Shown one piece after another: positions 26,606-34,408 of a stretch of DNA of 64,000 bases (position 1 is the stretch's first letter; every line of letters starts with the position of its first letter). The stretch comes from G965222505 sp965222505 (GTDB lineage Bacteria; Bacteroidota; Rhodothermia; Rhodothermales; DATKEJ01). The stretch lies in NCBI GenBank assembly GCA_965222505.1, contig OZ244956.1, positions 62,001 through 126,000 of the forward strand, read 5' to 3'. The notes beneath the pieces were generated by a model. That model was not told the DNA's origin, did no database searches, and saw only the letters and a program-made list of their open reading frames with translations. The position numbers and the translations under genes were made by a program.

Positions 26606-28099
26606 CTATTGGAGTTGGATTTGGGGGTTTAGGTGGTCTGGGAGTATTCCAGAATCTACAATGTCCCGGCAGGCGCTTATTTCATCCTTAAAGTAATGGT
26701 CACGCTCCGTGTGGGGGATTAGGGTTCGTAAGAAAGTATGGGCAATATCGACACCTTTGCCCGGTTTCAGGGGTTTTCTATAATCCAGGGCCTGGGCTGA
26801 GGTAAGCATTTCAATTGCAAGCACGCGCTGGACGTTTTGCAAGACCCGGTAGAGTTTTAAGGCCCCGATGCTTCCCATACTTACGTGATCTTCCTGGCCG
26901 AGGCTGGTGGGGATAGAATCGACAGAGGCCGGGTGGCACAAGCCTTTGTTCTCCGAGACCAGGGCGGCAGCCGTATACTGTGGAATCATAAATCCAGAAT
27001 TGATCCCGGTATTGCGCATCAGAAGCCTGGGGAGGCCGTCGTGTCCCCCCAGTAAAAGGTACGTCCGCCGTTCGGAAATGCTGGCCAGCTCGGCCAGGGC
27101 AATGGCTGCAAAGTCCAAAGCGAGTGCAAGCGGCTGGCCGTGGAAGTTTCCCCCGCTGATGATGTCTCCATTTTCAAAAACGAGCGGGTTGTCTGTCACG
27201 GCATTCATTTCGATCTCGAATACGCGCCGTGCATACCCCAAAGCATCCCGGCTTGCCCCGTGCACCTGCGGCACACATCGGAGGCAATAGGGGTCCTGAA
27301 CCTTGCCGCAATCACGATGAGATTCCAGGATTTCACTGCCGGCCAGCAGGGCGCGGACATTGGAAGCGGCCCGCAACTGGCCGGGATGTGGCCTGACGTT
27401 TTGGATGCGTTCATCAAAGGGTTTGATGCTTCCTTGCAAGGCTTCCAGGCTCATCGCGGCCAGAATATCAGCCGTTTGGACCACATGCCAGGCTTTTTCC
27501 AGTACAAACGCGCCGTAAGCCGACATTAATTGGGTGCCATTAATCAGGCTTAATCCATCCTTGGCCTGAAGTTGAATTGGTGTAAGTCCCTGTTTTTGGT
27601 AGATCTCGGCTGTAGGCATGGCTGCTGTACCATCTTCGTTCCAGATCATGCCCAGTCCAATCAGGGGCAATGCCAGATGGGCAAGCGGGGCCAGGTCTCC
27701 GGAAGCGCCAACGCTTCCCTGTGAAGGGACCGCAGGAATCAGATCCCGTTCGGCCAGGGTGAGGAGTCGGTCAAGGGTGGGTAGAGACACCCCCGAGTAC
27801 CCGATCCCAAGGGCGTGAATTTTAAGGTGCAACATCAGCCGGCAAAGTGGCTTGGGGACGAGGTCACCTACCCCCACGGCATGGCTGATGAGCAGGTTAT
27901 GCTGGAGTTGCCCGACCTGATCAGGATCAATCCGTTGGTTGGCCAGGACGCCAAACCCGGTGTTGATGCCGTAGTAGGTTTTTCCGTCGCGTAAGGCATG
28001 CTCCACGATGTTGCGGGAAGCCTTAACCGGAGCCACATTCTGCCGCAAGTGTTTCAGCGAAGCGGTGAGGTCTGCGTATAGGGTGGGGATGGAGACCAT
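26606..28099 (-). CDS. hutH: Histidine ammonia-lyase
   Basis: A 497-residue enzyme that removes ammonia from histidine to give urocanate. The Ala-Ser-Gly triad at 132-134 in GSVGASGDLAPLAH forms the MIO cofactor by itself. YYGINTGFG (42-50), the GNFHGQP loop and QEDHVSMG near the C-terminus are further family signatures. It starts directly after the hutU stop with no spacer, so the two are translationally coupled. The length is normal. Confidence 0.96.
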   Translation of the reverse strand: MVSIPTLYADLTASLKHLRQNVAPVKASRNIVEHALRDGKTYYGINTGFGVLANQRIDPDQVGQLQHNLLISHAVGVGDLVPKPLCRLMLHLKIHALGIGYSGVSLPTLDRLLTLAERDLIPAVPSQGSVGASGDLAPLAHLALPLIGLGMIWNEDGTAAMPTAEIYQKQGLTPIQLQAKDGLSLINGTQLMSAYGAFVLEKAWHVVQTADILAAMSLEALQGSIKPFDERIQNVRPHPGQLRAASNVRALLAGSEILESHRDCGKVQDPYCLRCVPQVHGASRDALGYARRVFEIEMNAVTDNPLVFENGDIISGGNFHGQPLALALDFAAIALAELASISERRTYLLLGGHDGLPRLLMRNTGINSGFMIPQYTAAALVSENKGLCHPASVDSIPTSLGQEDHVSMGSIGALKLYRVLQNVQRVLAIEMLTSAQALDYRKPLKPGKGVDIAHTFLRTLIPHTERDHYFKDEISACRDIVDSGILPDHLNPQIQLQ

Positions 28100-29767
28100 T
28101 TAGGACTGCATGGGGAGGTCTACGCCTCGGGTGCGGGCGGTATCGAGGGCGAGGTCATAACCGGCGTCGGCGTGGCGCATCACCCCGGTACCCGGATCGG
28201 CGGTAAGCACCCGTTCAAGGCGGCGGTCGGCTTGTGCGGTGCCGTCGGCTACGGAGACCATGCCGGAATGGATGGAATACCCGATGCCCACACCGCCGCC
28301 GTGGTGAATGGATACCCAGCTTGCGCCGCATGCGGTATTCAGGAGGGCATTCAGCAGGGGCCAATCGGCGATGGCATCCGAGCCGTCTTGCATGCCTTCG
28401 GTTTCTCGATTGGGAGAGGCCACGGAGCCTGTATCCAGGTGATCTCTTCCGATGACCAGGGGGGCATCCACCTTTCCTTTTTTGACCAACCAGTTGAACC
28501 GTCTGCCCATTTCGGCCCGTTCGCCATATTCAAGCCAACAAATCCGAGCCGGTAGCCCCTGAAAGTGAATCTGTTTCTGGGCTTTCCGAATCCATCGGGC
28601 GAGGCTTTCTTTCTCGGGAAAGGTGGTCAAAATCTCTGAATCCGTTATTGCAATATCATTTGGATTCCCAGACAAAGCAGCCCAACGAAAGGGGCCGGAA
28701 CCCTTGCAGAAGAGGGGGCGAATATACGCCGGGACGAAGCCGGGGAAGTCGAAGGCTTCCTTGAGGTCCCGATGGTCTGCAACCTGACCCCGAAGGTTGT
28801 TGCCATAATCGAAGGTAATGGCGCCCATTTTTTGGAGGTCCAGCATGGCCTTGACGTGTTCAACCATTGAATCCAGGACCTGATCTTCATATTGGTCTGG
28901 GTTTGCTTCTCGCAGCACGGCTGCCTGTTCGAGCGTGTACCCAGCCGGGATGTACCCTAACCTGAGGTCGTGGGCCGAAGTTTGATCCGTCAGGACGTCC
29001 GGAACAACACCTCTTCGGACCAACGCCGGCAAGATTTCAGCCACGTTTCCCAGCAGGCCGACAGATAGGGCTTGCTGACCAGTTTTGGCGTTTAATACCA
29101 GTTCCAGGGCTTCATCAAGGTCATAAACTAAACGGTCGCAATAGCCCGTATCTACACGCCGCTGAATCCGGGTTTCATCGACCTCGATCCCCAGAAAAGC
29201 CCCCCCATTCATGGTGGCGGCCAGGGGTTGAGCACCACCCATGCCGCCGAGGCCGGCCGTCACGACCAATCGACCACGCAGCGAGCCACCAAAATGTTGC
29301 CGGGCACATTCGGCAAACGTCTCATAGGTCCCTTGTAAGATACCCTGCGTACCAATGTAGATCCATGAACCAGCGGTCATCTGTCCATACATGGTGAGGC
29401 CCATGGCATCCAACCGGCGAAATTCGTCAATGCTGGCCCATCTCGGGACGAGGTGTGCATTGGCGATTAACACCCGAGGGGCTTCGTCATGTGTACGAAA
29501 GACCCCTACGGGTTTTCCACTCTGTACCAGAAGGGTCTCGTCGTTTTTGAGCCGTTTAAGGGTCTCGATGATCTTGTGATAACAGGTCCAGTTTCGGGCA
29601 GCTTTGCCGCCGCCGCCATAGACAATGAGTTCTTCAGGTCGTTCGGCTACATCAGGGTCCAGGTTGTTCATGAGCATACGCATGGCGGCTTCCTGGTGCC
29701 AACCTTTGCAGGATAAGGTGCTGCCTGTAGGGGCCTTAATGATAGGGCTTGTTGTCTGAGACGACAT
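28100..29767 (-). CDS. hutU: Urocanate hydratase
   Basis: A 555-residue urocanase, the second step of histidine breakdown, which uses NAD as an electrophilic cofactor. VYGGGGKAARNW (about 49-60), the NAD-binding TAGLGGMGGAQPLAATMNGG (about 165-190) and the C-terminal ACGASWVSIHHGGGVGIGYS with the active cysteine are visible. It heads the hutU-hutH pair. The start is separated by 124 bases from the divergent amidohydrolase gene. Confidence 0.96.
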   Translation of the reverse strand: MSSQTTSPIIKAPTGSTLSCKGWHQEAAMRMLMNNLDPDVAERPEELIVYGGGGKAARNWTCYHKIIETLKRLKNDETLLVQSGKPVGVFRTHDEAPRVLIANAHLVPRWASIDEFRRLDAMGLTMYGQMTAGSWIYIGTQGILQGTYETFAECARQHFGGSLRGRLVVTAGLGGMGGAQPLAATMNGGAFLGIEVDETRIQRRVDTGYCDRLVYDLDEALELVLNAKTGQQALSVGLLGNVAEILPALVRRGVVPDVLTDQTSAHDLRLGYIPAGYTLEQAAVLREANPDQYEDQVLDSMVEHVKAMLDLQKMGAITFDYGNNLRGQVADHRDLKEAFDFPGFVPAYIRPLFCKGSGPFRWAALSGNPNDIAITDSEILTTFPEKESLARWIRKAQKQIHFQGLPARICWLEYGERAEMGRRFNWLVKKGKVDAPLVIGRDHLDTGSVASPNRETEGMQDGSDAIADWPLLNALLNTACGASWVSIHHGGGVGIGYSIHSGMVSVADGTAQADRRLERVLTADPGTGVMRHADAGYDLALDTARTRGVDLPMQS

Positions 29768-29891
29768 AAGGAGAGGGGCGTTGATATAGGAAGAAACAGG
29801 TTGAATCAGAGAAATAATACGAAAGCAGGGGAAAGAACGGAAGCGCTTTCGTATTTTGAAGCCTCATGCCTTTTCTTCTGATCCGCCACCC

Positions 29892-31172
29892 ATGAAACCA
29901 TCCCTTCTTCTGCTGATTCTCCTTTGTGGACCAAACCTGCTTCACGCGCAATCCAACACACCGTATATCCTACTCCCTGATCGGGTTTTTGATGGGGATC
30001 AGATGCATGAAGGGTGGGGGGTTGTTGTGGCGGGTGACCAAATTGCACACGTAGGACCGGTGGCTACGTTGCCTTCCTATTTTGTTGCAGAGACCATCCC
30101 CATGTTCGGCCTCACCCTGATGCCAGGCATGATTGAGGGGCATAGCCATTTGCTGCTTCATCCCTATGACGAAACCCCCTGGAATGATCAGGTGCTCAAG
30201 GAATCCCAAGCGGAACGTGTTGCCCGGGGCACGGTCCACGCCAAAAAGACCTTATGGGCCGGATTCACGACGGTCCGTGATCTGGGGGCCGAAGGGGCCG
30301 GGTATGCAGATGTAGGGCTCAAACAAGCCATAGAAAAAGGCGTCATTCCTGGCCCCAGAATGCTTGTGGCCGGCCCGGCTATCGTTGCCACAGGTAGCTA
30401 TGGCCCCAAAGGATTCCACGCTGATGTTGACGTCCCGCTGGGTGCCGAAGTAGCAGATGGACACGACGGGCTCCTCAAGGTCGTTAGAGACCAGATCGGC
30501 AAAGGAGCCGACCTAATCAAAGTCTATGCCGATTACCGGTGGGGGCCAAACGGAGAAGCCCGGCCTACTTTTTCTGAGGAAGAACTGTCCCTGATCGTAA
30601 AGACGGCTGCTTCGAGTGGGCGGCCCGTTGTTGCCCATGCGGCCACTGCCGAAGGCATGCGGCGGGCCGTCCTGGCTGGTGTGGAAACCCTGGAACATGG
30701 AGACGGTGGCACCACTGATGTGTTTGCCTTGATGGCCGAACGAAATGTGGCCCTGTGCCCTACGCTGGGCGCCGTGGAAGCCATCTCTGAATACCAGGGC
30801 TGGAACAAACAATCCGACATTTTACCTCTGCGTGTGGCCCAAAAAAGGGAAATGATGAAAATAGCGCTTGCACAGGGCGTATCGATCTGCGTCGGAAGTG
30901 ATGTGGGGGTCTTTGATCATGGTGAAAATGCCTGGGAATTGGCGCTGATGGTAGCTTATGGCATGACCCCTTTGGATGTGCTCCGTGCGGCAACCTCAGG
31001 AAACGCAGCCTTATTTCATCTTGAGGATAAAGTGGGGCGCATTAAACCAGGGTTATGGGCCGATCTGGTAGCCGTTGAAGGAAACCCGCTGCAAGATATC
31101 AATTCGACCAGGCAGGTTCAGTTTGTGATGAAAGGTGGAATCGTCTACAGAAATGAGACGCGGAAAGAATAA
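29892..31172 (+). CDS. Secreted metal-dependent amidohydrolase
   Basis: An amidohydrolase of 426 residues from the chosen start. The frame opens 12 codons earlier, but the ATG at 29892 gives a clean signal peptide, MKPSLLLLILLCGPNLLHAQ. The metal site begins with MIEGHSHLLLH. FTTVRDLG, LIKVYAD, VVAHA, ETLEHGDG and the aspartate in CVGSDVGVFDHGEN complete it. The arrangement resembles imidazolonepropionase-like and prolidase-like amidohydrolases of the outer compartment, which act on peptides or cyclic amides. The substrate is unknown. It is divergent from hutU. A palindrome follows the stop. Confidence 0.86.
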   Translation: MKPSLLLLILLCGPNLLHAQSNTPYILLPDRVFDGDQMHEGWGVVVAGDQIAHVGPVATLPSYFVAETIPMFGLTLMPGMIEGHSHLLLHPYDETPWNDQVLKESQAERVARGTVHAKKTLWAGFTTVRDLGAEGAGYADVGLKQAIEKGVIPGPRMLVAGPAIVATGSYGPKGFHADVDVPLGAEVADGHDGLLKVVRDQIGKGADLIKVYADYRWGPNGEARPTFSEEELSLIVKTAASSGRPVVAHAATAEGMRRAVLAGVETLEHGDGGTTDVFALMAERNVALCPTLGAVEAISEYQGWNKQSDILPLRVAQKREMMKIALAQGVSICVGSDVGVFDHGENAWELALMVAYGMTPLDVLRAATSGNAALFHLEDKVGRIKPGLWADLVAVEGNPLQDINSTRQVQFVMKGGIVYRNETRKE

Positions 31173-31195
31173 TTTCAGTTTGCAGCCATAGGCCT

Positions 31196-31218
31196 TGTTC
31201 GTGTACGTACCACGAACA
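31196..31218 (+). terminator. Hairpin downstream of amidohydrolase
   Basis: Perfect 8-bp arms TGTTCGTG and CACGAACA enclose TACGTAC, 24 bases after the amidohydrolase stop. There is no T-run, so it may protect or end the mRNA or be a protein-binding palindrome. Confidence 0.4.
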
Positions 31219-31273
31219 TAGTTGGCGTGTATTGATTTAAGTATTGTGATTTATTACTTTGCCATAAGTCACG

Positions 31274-31304
31274 TTTTGTTCGATTTCTTCCAAAATGTAA
31301 TTTG
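31274..31304 (+). promoter_or_regulatory. Bacteroidota-type promoter candidate for cytochrome gene
   Basis: TTTTG at 31274-31278 and TAATTTG at 31298-31304 are spaced by 19 bases, close to the TTTG-N19-21-TAnnTTTG pattern of Bacteroidota sigma factors. The leader to the ATG at 31396 would be about 85 bases. Motif match only. Confidence 0.35.
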
Positions 31305-31395
31305 GTGAGTCGATCGGGACTGGTTGGTCATCGATTCATTTCATGTTGCGTGAAAACATACGCTTCTGTATCCATCCCTTCACCGCGTTACTGTC

Positions 31396-32256
31396 ATGAA
31401 AAAGATCTTGATGTGGACCCTCAAAATTCTTGGCGGTCTATTGGTATTTGCACTCCTCGCTGGTTTCATCTTCTACCAAATCGGGAAATCCCGCTTGCAT
31501 GCCGTGCATGAAGTACCTTCCTCCCAATTGATCTCCACCGCTGAGGCCGATTCCGCCCTGCTCGCACGGGGTTCCCACCTTGCAAAAATCCACGGCTGCG
31601 AAGGATGCCACGGCAATGATTTGTCAGGCAAGGTCTTTCTGGATATACCTCCTTTTCTGGCCGTTGCCGGCAACCTGACCAGTGGGAAGGGAGGGATTGG
31701 GACTTCATACTCAGCCTCAGATATTGACCGGGCGGTTCGGTATGGCGTAGGCAAAGCAGGCAATATGCTGAACGGGATGCCCCATGGGTTCTCCAATCTC
31801 ATGGATGAGGATATCCGGGCGATTGCTGCCCATGTAAAACAGGTGCAACCCGTAGACCATGAACTGCCGCCTTCTGAATTTCGCCTGCCTTTTTACATTA
31901 TTGCGGGTTTGCCCGGTTCAGATATAACTGCCCACCTGCCCGGCCCTGACTTCAAACGAAATGAAGTTGAACAAGGCGCAACTCTGGCCTATGGAGCCTA
32001 CCTAACCTCGATCACTTGCACAGATTGTCATGGTCCAGATTTGAGGGGAGCCCTGCATCCGTCCGGGGCGATGGAGTCGCCTGATTTGGCTGTTGCAGGC
32101 TCGTGGTCTCTGGAGGACTTCAAAGCGACCATGCGCACAGGGGTTACGCCTGCCAATCGGGAAATGGACCCGGAGATGATGCCGTTTGAATTCTTTAAAC
32201 ACATGACGGATGAGGAACTTACCGCCATCCATTTGCATCTCCAAACGCTTAAGTAA
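31396..32256 (+). CDS. Di-haem c-type cytochrome
   Basis: A 286-residue exported protein anchored by an N-terminal helix (about 9-29). Two c-type haem sites are visible: CEGCH at about 69-73 and CTDCH at about 209-213. Each is followed by a distal methionine candidate in the MxxGxP-type segments NMLNGMPHGF and EMDPEMMPFEF. It therefore consists of two cytochrome c domains in tandem and would carry electrons at the periplasmic face. There is no enzyme partner next to it. A strong hairpin lies 43 bases after the stop. Confidence 0.9.
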   Translation: MKKILMWTLKILGGLLVFALLAGFIFYQIGKSRLHAVHEVPSSQLISTAEADSALLARGSHLAKIHGCEGCHGNDLSGKVFLDIPPFLAVAGNLTSGKGGIGTSYSASDIDRAVRYGVGKAGNMLNGMPHGFSNLMDEDIRAIAAHVKQVQPVDHELPPSEFRLPFYIIAGLPGSDITAHLPGPDFKRNEVEQGATLAYGAYLTSITCTDCHGPDLRGALHPSGAMESPDLAVAGSWSLEDFKATMRTGVTPANREMDPEMMPFEFFKHMTDEELTAIHLHLQTLK

Positions 32257-32299
32257 TCCAAGTTGTGTGCTATTCGTTGATTTTCAAATCGGGCCGTAT

Positions 32300-32326
32300 T
32301 GCGTCCGCCGGCGCCCGGCGGACGCA
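32300..32326 (+). terminator. GC-rich hairpin after cytochrome gene
   Basis: An 11-bp perfect stem, TGCGTCCGCCG/CGGCGGACGCA, with a 5-base loop, 43 bases after the cytochrome stop. It is followed by CACGTTTTG rather than a full T-run. It is probably the transcript end. Confidence 0.5.
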
Positions 32327-32468
32327 TCACGTTTTGAGTTAAGTAACTTGCTCAGCAGTCGGCGTTTGAAACGCATGCGTTTGCATAAGGATTGAAAAAC
32401 GACTTGATTATTACATTTGAATTACTTTTATTTGCATCTATATAGGTGCAATAAGCATATACCATGCA

Positions 32469-32624
32469 GATCAACCTGAACGGTTGGCCTTTTCCCTTCC
32501 CAGGCCAATTCCACCAGATGTTCTGATCAACCTGAACGGTTGGCCTTTTCCCTTCCCAGGCCAATTCCACCAGATGTTCTGATCAACCTGAACGGTTGGC
32601 TACCCTTTCAAGGCCAACACCCCC
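32469..32624 (+). repeat. 56-bp tandem repeat, 2.7 copies
   Basis: Two identical 56-bp units (32469-32524, 32525-32580) start GATCAACCTGAACGGTTGGC. A third, shortened unit (32581-about 32624) differs in its second half. Each unit contains a TTGGCC...GGCCAA hairpin, and in the third unit both arms are kept as GTTGGC...GCCAAC despite sequence change. It is not a CRISPR, because there are no spacers. Confidence 0.85.
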
Positions 32625-32689
32625 AGAGAGGAGACCAAGAGGCAATTCGTAAACGGGTCCTGAAGATGAGTCAGGGCTTCCACCCTAAC

Positions 32690-32715
32690 AATGAAATGCC
32701 CATGGCCATTTCATT
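32690..32715. repeat. Short palindrome
   Basis: AATGAAATG and CATTTCATT arms flank a CCATGG centre with one C:C mismatch on each side. It may be a binding site or a chance hairpin; nothing else marks its role. Confidence 0.4.
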
Positions 32716-32885
32716 CCAAGCCTGCCGCTGGTAACTGTCTGTATACCGTAGTGCAGGAATTAAACCAGAGAAGACGTGCGCTATGTCTTTTGACCTTGTC
32801 CTGGCAACAGGACATTTATACTGATCTGGTTACACGTTTTCCACGCCATATGTGCAACCAGTCTACCCTTTTTACACCTTAACCA

Positions 32886-32962
32886 CTGATGTTCCGCCGC
32901 TTGTCGATCATCTTGTGCAATACAGCAAGGTCGGATGGGCCAAGGCGGCGTAACATGACTTA
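32886..32962 (+). repeat. Palindromic repeat element, copy 2
   Basis: The second copy of the element at 25020-25095, bounded by GTTCCGCCG...CGGCGTAAC. It ends about 20 bases before the ATG of the next gene, so here it lies in the 5' leader or promoter of a secreted protein gene. The inner hairpin is less perfect than in copy 1. Confidence 0.7.
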
Positions 32963-32982
32963 ATATCTTTGGGAGGACCAAG

Positions 32983-34161
32983 ATGAACACAGCCTCACTT
33001 CGACGACTCCTCATATTTGTCCTGGCCGCACTTTGTTGGCCACAAATAGCATCTGCCCAGGTTTGCATTGCCGCAGGAGAAAACTGTACGGCCAATGACT
33101 TGACTGTGCATACGATTGCCATATTGCCTTCTAGCCCGGATCAGACCTGCACAGATGCAGGTGATACAGTTACCCTGGACTTGCAGTCCCAGATGCAACC
33201 CCATGCCTCAACCCGTTACGATGTGGCAACACTCATCTCGCTTGATGGCGGGCCTGTAGTAGGTGGGAGCTCCTGCCTGGCTCAGGAGCTAACACCTGTT
33301 GATGAGGCAAATGCGAACCCCGCTGTCGGCGGTGTGGGTCCCTACCGTGAACGAGATGGAGATGCCTGTGGTGATATTAGAAATAGTGACGGCGTTACCC
33401 TCAACAACCTGCCACAACAAACGATACCTTGTTCTGACAGTGATGCCAATGGGTTTCTGGATATCAGTACCTGTTGGCTTTGGGTGCAAAATGCAAGTGA
33501 CGTAATCTGTAACTCGGTCAATGATTTATTGGTAGGAACCACAGCCAAATGCTTCTGTGATGCCATTCAGATTCCCATCACTGTTCCTCCTGGCCCCTTG
33601 CCGGTTGAACTGACTGACTTCAGCGTTATTCTTTCTGACACCCAAGCTGAACTCACCTGGACCACGGCCACGGAGACCGACAATGCTGGTTTTGATGTAG
33701 AACATGCCCTGCCTGGGCAAGACTTCTCGAAAATCGGCTTCGTTGAAGGTCACGGTACCACGAATGAAGCGCAATCCTACACGTTTACCATTGCTGAGCT
33801 CATCCCAGGGCGTCACGTTTTCCGGCTCAAACAAGTGGACTATGATGGTACCTTCACCTATTCATTTGCCATTGAAGCAATCGTTGACATGCCGGATGCC
33901 TATTACCTTAGTAATGCGTATCCGAATCCGTTCAATCCACAGGCCGTCGTACAATTTGCTGTGGAGCAGTCGCAAGCGGTTACCCTCGGTCTCTACACGG
34001 TGAATGGTCAGTTCGTTCAATCCATCTACCACGGTGTGCCACCAGCAGGGCAAACCCAAACCGTTCGGATTGATGGCACAGGGCTCAGTAGTGGTGTTTA
34101 CATGCTTCAGTTTGTTGGCGAAAAATTCCAGACAAGCAAACAAGTTGTCTTGACCAAATAA
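32983..34161 (+). CDS. T9SS-secreted protein of unknown function
   Basis: A 392-residue protein with a Sec signal peptide (cut near ASA-Q, residues 24-26), then a cysteine-rich region of unknown fold (about 27-200, with about 12 cysteines). A bridging segment VELTDFSVILSDTQAELTWTTATETDNAGFDVE, a pattern common before T9SS domains, follows. A type A sorting domain (about 305-392) contains YPNPFNPQAVVQF, VNGQFV and SSGVYMLQF and ends in QVVLTK. The Shine-Dalgarno GGAGG precedes the ATG. The cysteine-rich part suggests a stable surface or secreted protein with disulfides. No enzyme motif is seen. It is a single-gene unit. Confidence 0.82.
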   Translation: MNTASLRRLLIFVLAALCWPQIASAQVCIAAGENCTANDLTVHTIAILPSSPDQTCTDAGDTVTLDLQSQMQPHASTRYDVATLISLDGGPVVGGSSCLAQELTPVDEANANPAVGGVGPYRERDGDACGDIRNSDGVTLNNLPQQTIPCSDSDANGFLDISTCWLWVQNASDVICNSVNDLLVGTTAKCFCDAIQIPITVPPGPLPVELTDFSVILSDTQAELTWTTATETDNAGFDVEHALPGQDFSKIGFVEGHGTTNEAQSYTFTIAELIPGRHVFRLKQVDYDGTFTYSFAIEAIVDMPDAYYLSNAYPNPFNPQAVVQFAVEQSQAVTLGLYTVNGQFVQSIYHGVPPAGQTQTVRIDGTGLSSGVYMLQFVGEKFQTSKQVVLTK

Positions 34162-34168
34162 TATTCGT

Positions 34169-34324
34169 TCAAGGAAATGCCTGTGCAAACTTCAGTGCCT
34201 CGCCGGCACCACCGCCGCGATGGCCCGGAAGGTTCGTTGTACGCACACGAATGACCTGGATACCCGCATCGCGGGCTTTCGCAGCAGCGTGTGCTGGTTG
34301 TCCGTGGTCCGTTGATGGCCGGAG
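34169..34324 (-). pseudogene. Remnant of a gene 3' end, unidentified
   Basis: The reverse strand reads HAAAKARDAGIQVIRVRT, then LPGHRGGGAGEALKFA, and a stop at 34169. It has the amphipathic rhythm and composition of a real C-terminus, but the frame is closed upstream by a TGA at 34325-34327 and no start is available. It looks like the end of a lost gene. The family was not recognised. Confidence 0.35.
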
Positions 34325-34367
34325 TCAAAGCTACAACGGATCACGGACCAATGACTACGGACCAGTG
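34300..34367. repeat. ACGGACCA inverted/direct repeat cluster
   Basis: A 15-bp inverted repeat with one mismatch (34300-34314 and 34334-34348, GTCCGTGGTCCGTTG type) is followed by another ACGGACCA unit. At least three copies of this 8-mer on either strand lie within 70 bases. It is probably a dispersed intergenic repeat. Confidence 0.55.
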
Positions 34368-34408
34368 ATAGACAGGCAACCCGCGTATGCTTGATCGGCG
34401 CGAATGCG

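Larger units (their letters stand above)
32257..32982. other. 726-bp repeat-rich noncoding region
   Basis: No gene is supported here. In order it holds a GC-rich hairpin, an A/T-rich stretch, a tandem repeat of 56-bp units, a palindrome at 32690-32715, and the second copy of the 77-bp palindromic element just before the next gene. Confidence 0.7.

Noticed and set aside
32469..32624. CRISPR array
   Set aside because: Repeats are directly abutting 56-bp units with no unique spacers, and no cas gene is present.
32540..32734. Small plus-strand ORF in the tandem repeat region
   Set aside because: It is made of repeat units; no ribosome site or family features.
32963..32970. TATCTTTG as a -7 promoter box of the T9SS gene
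   Set aside because: A good match to TAnnTTTG, but it lies 12 bases before the ATG, overlaps the ribosome site region and has no TTTG box at the right distance.
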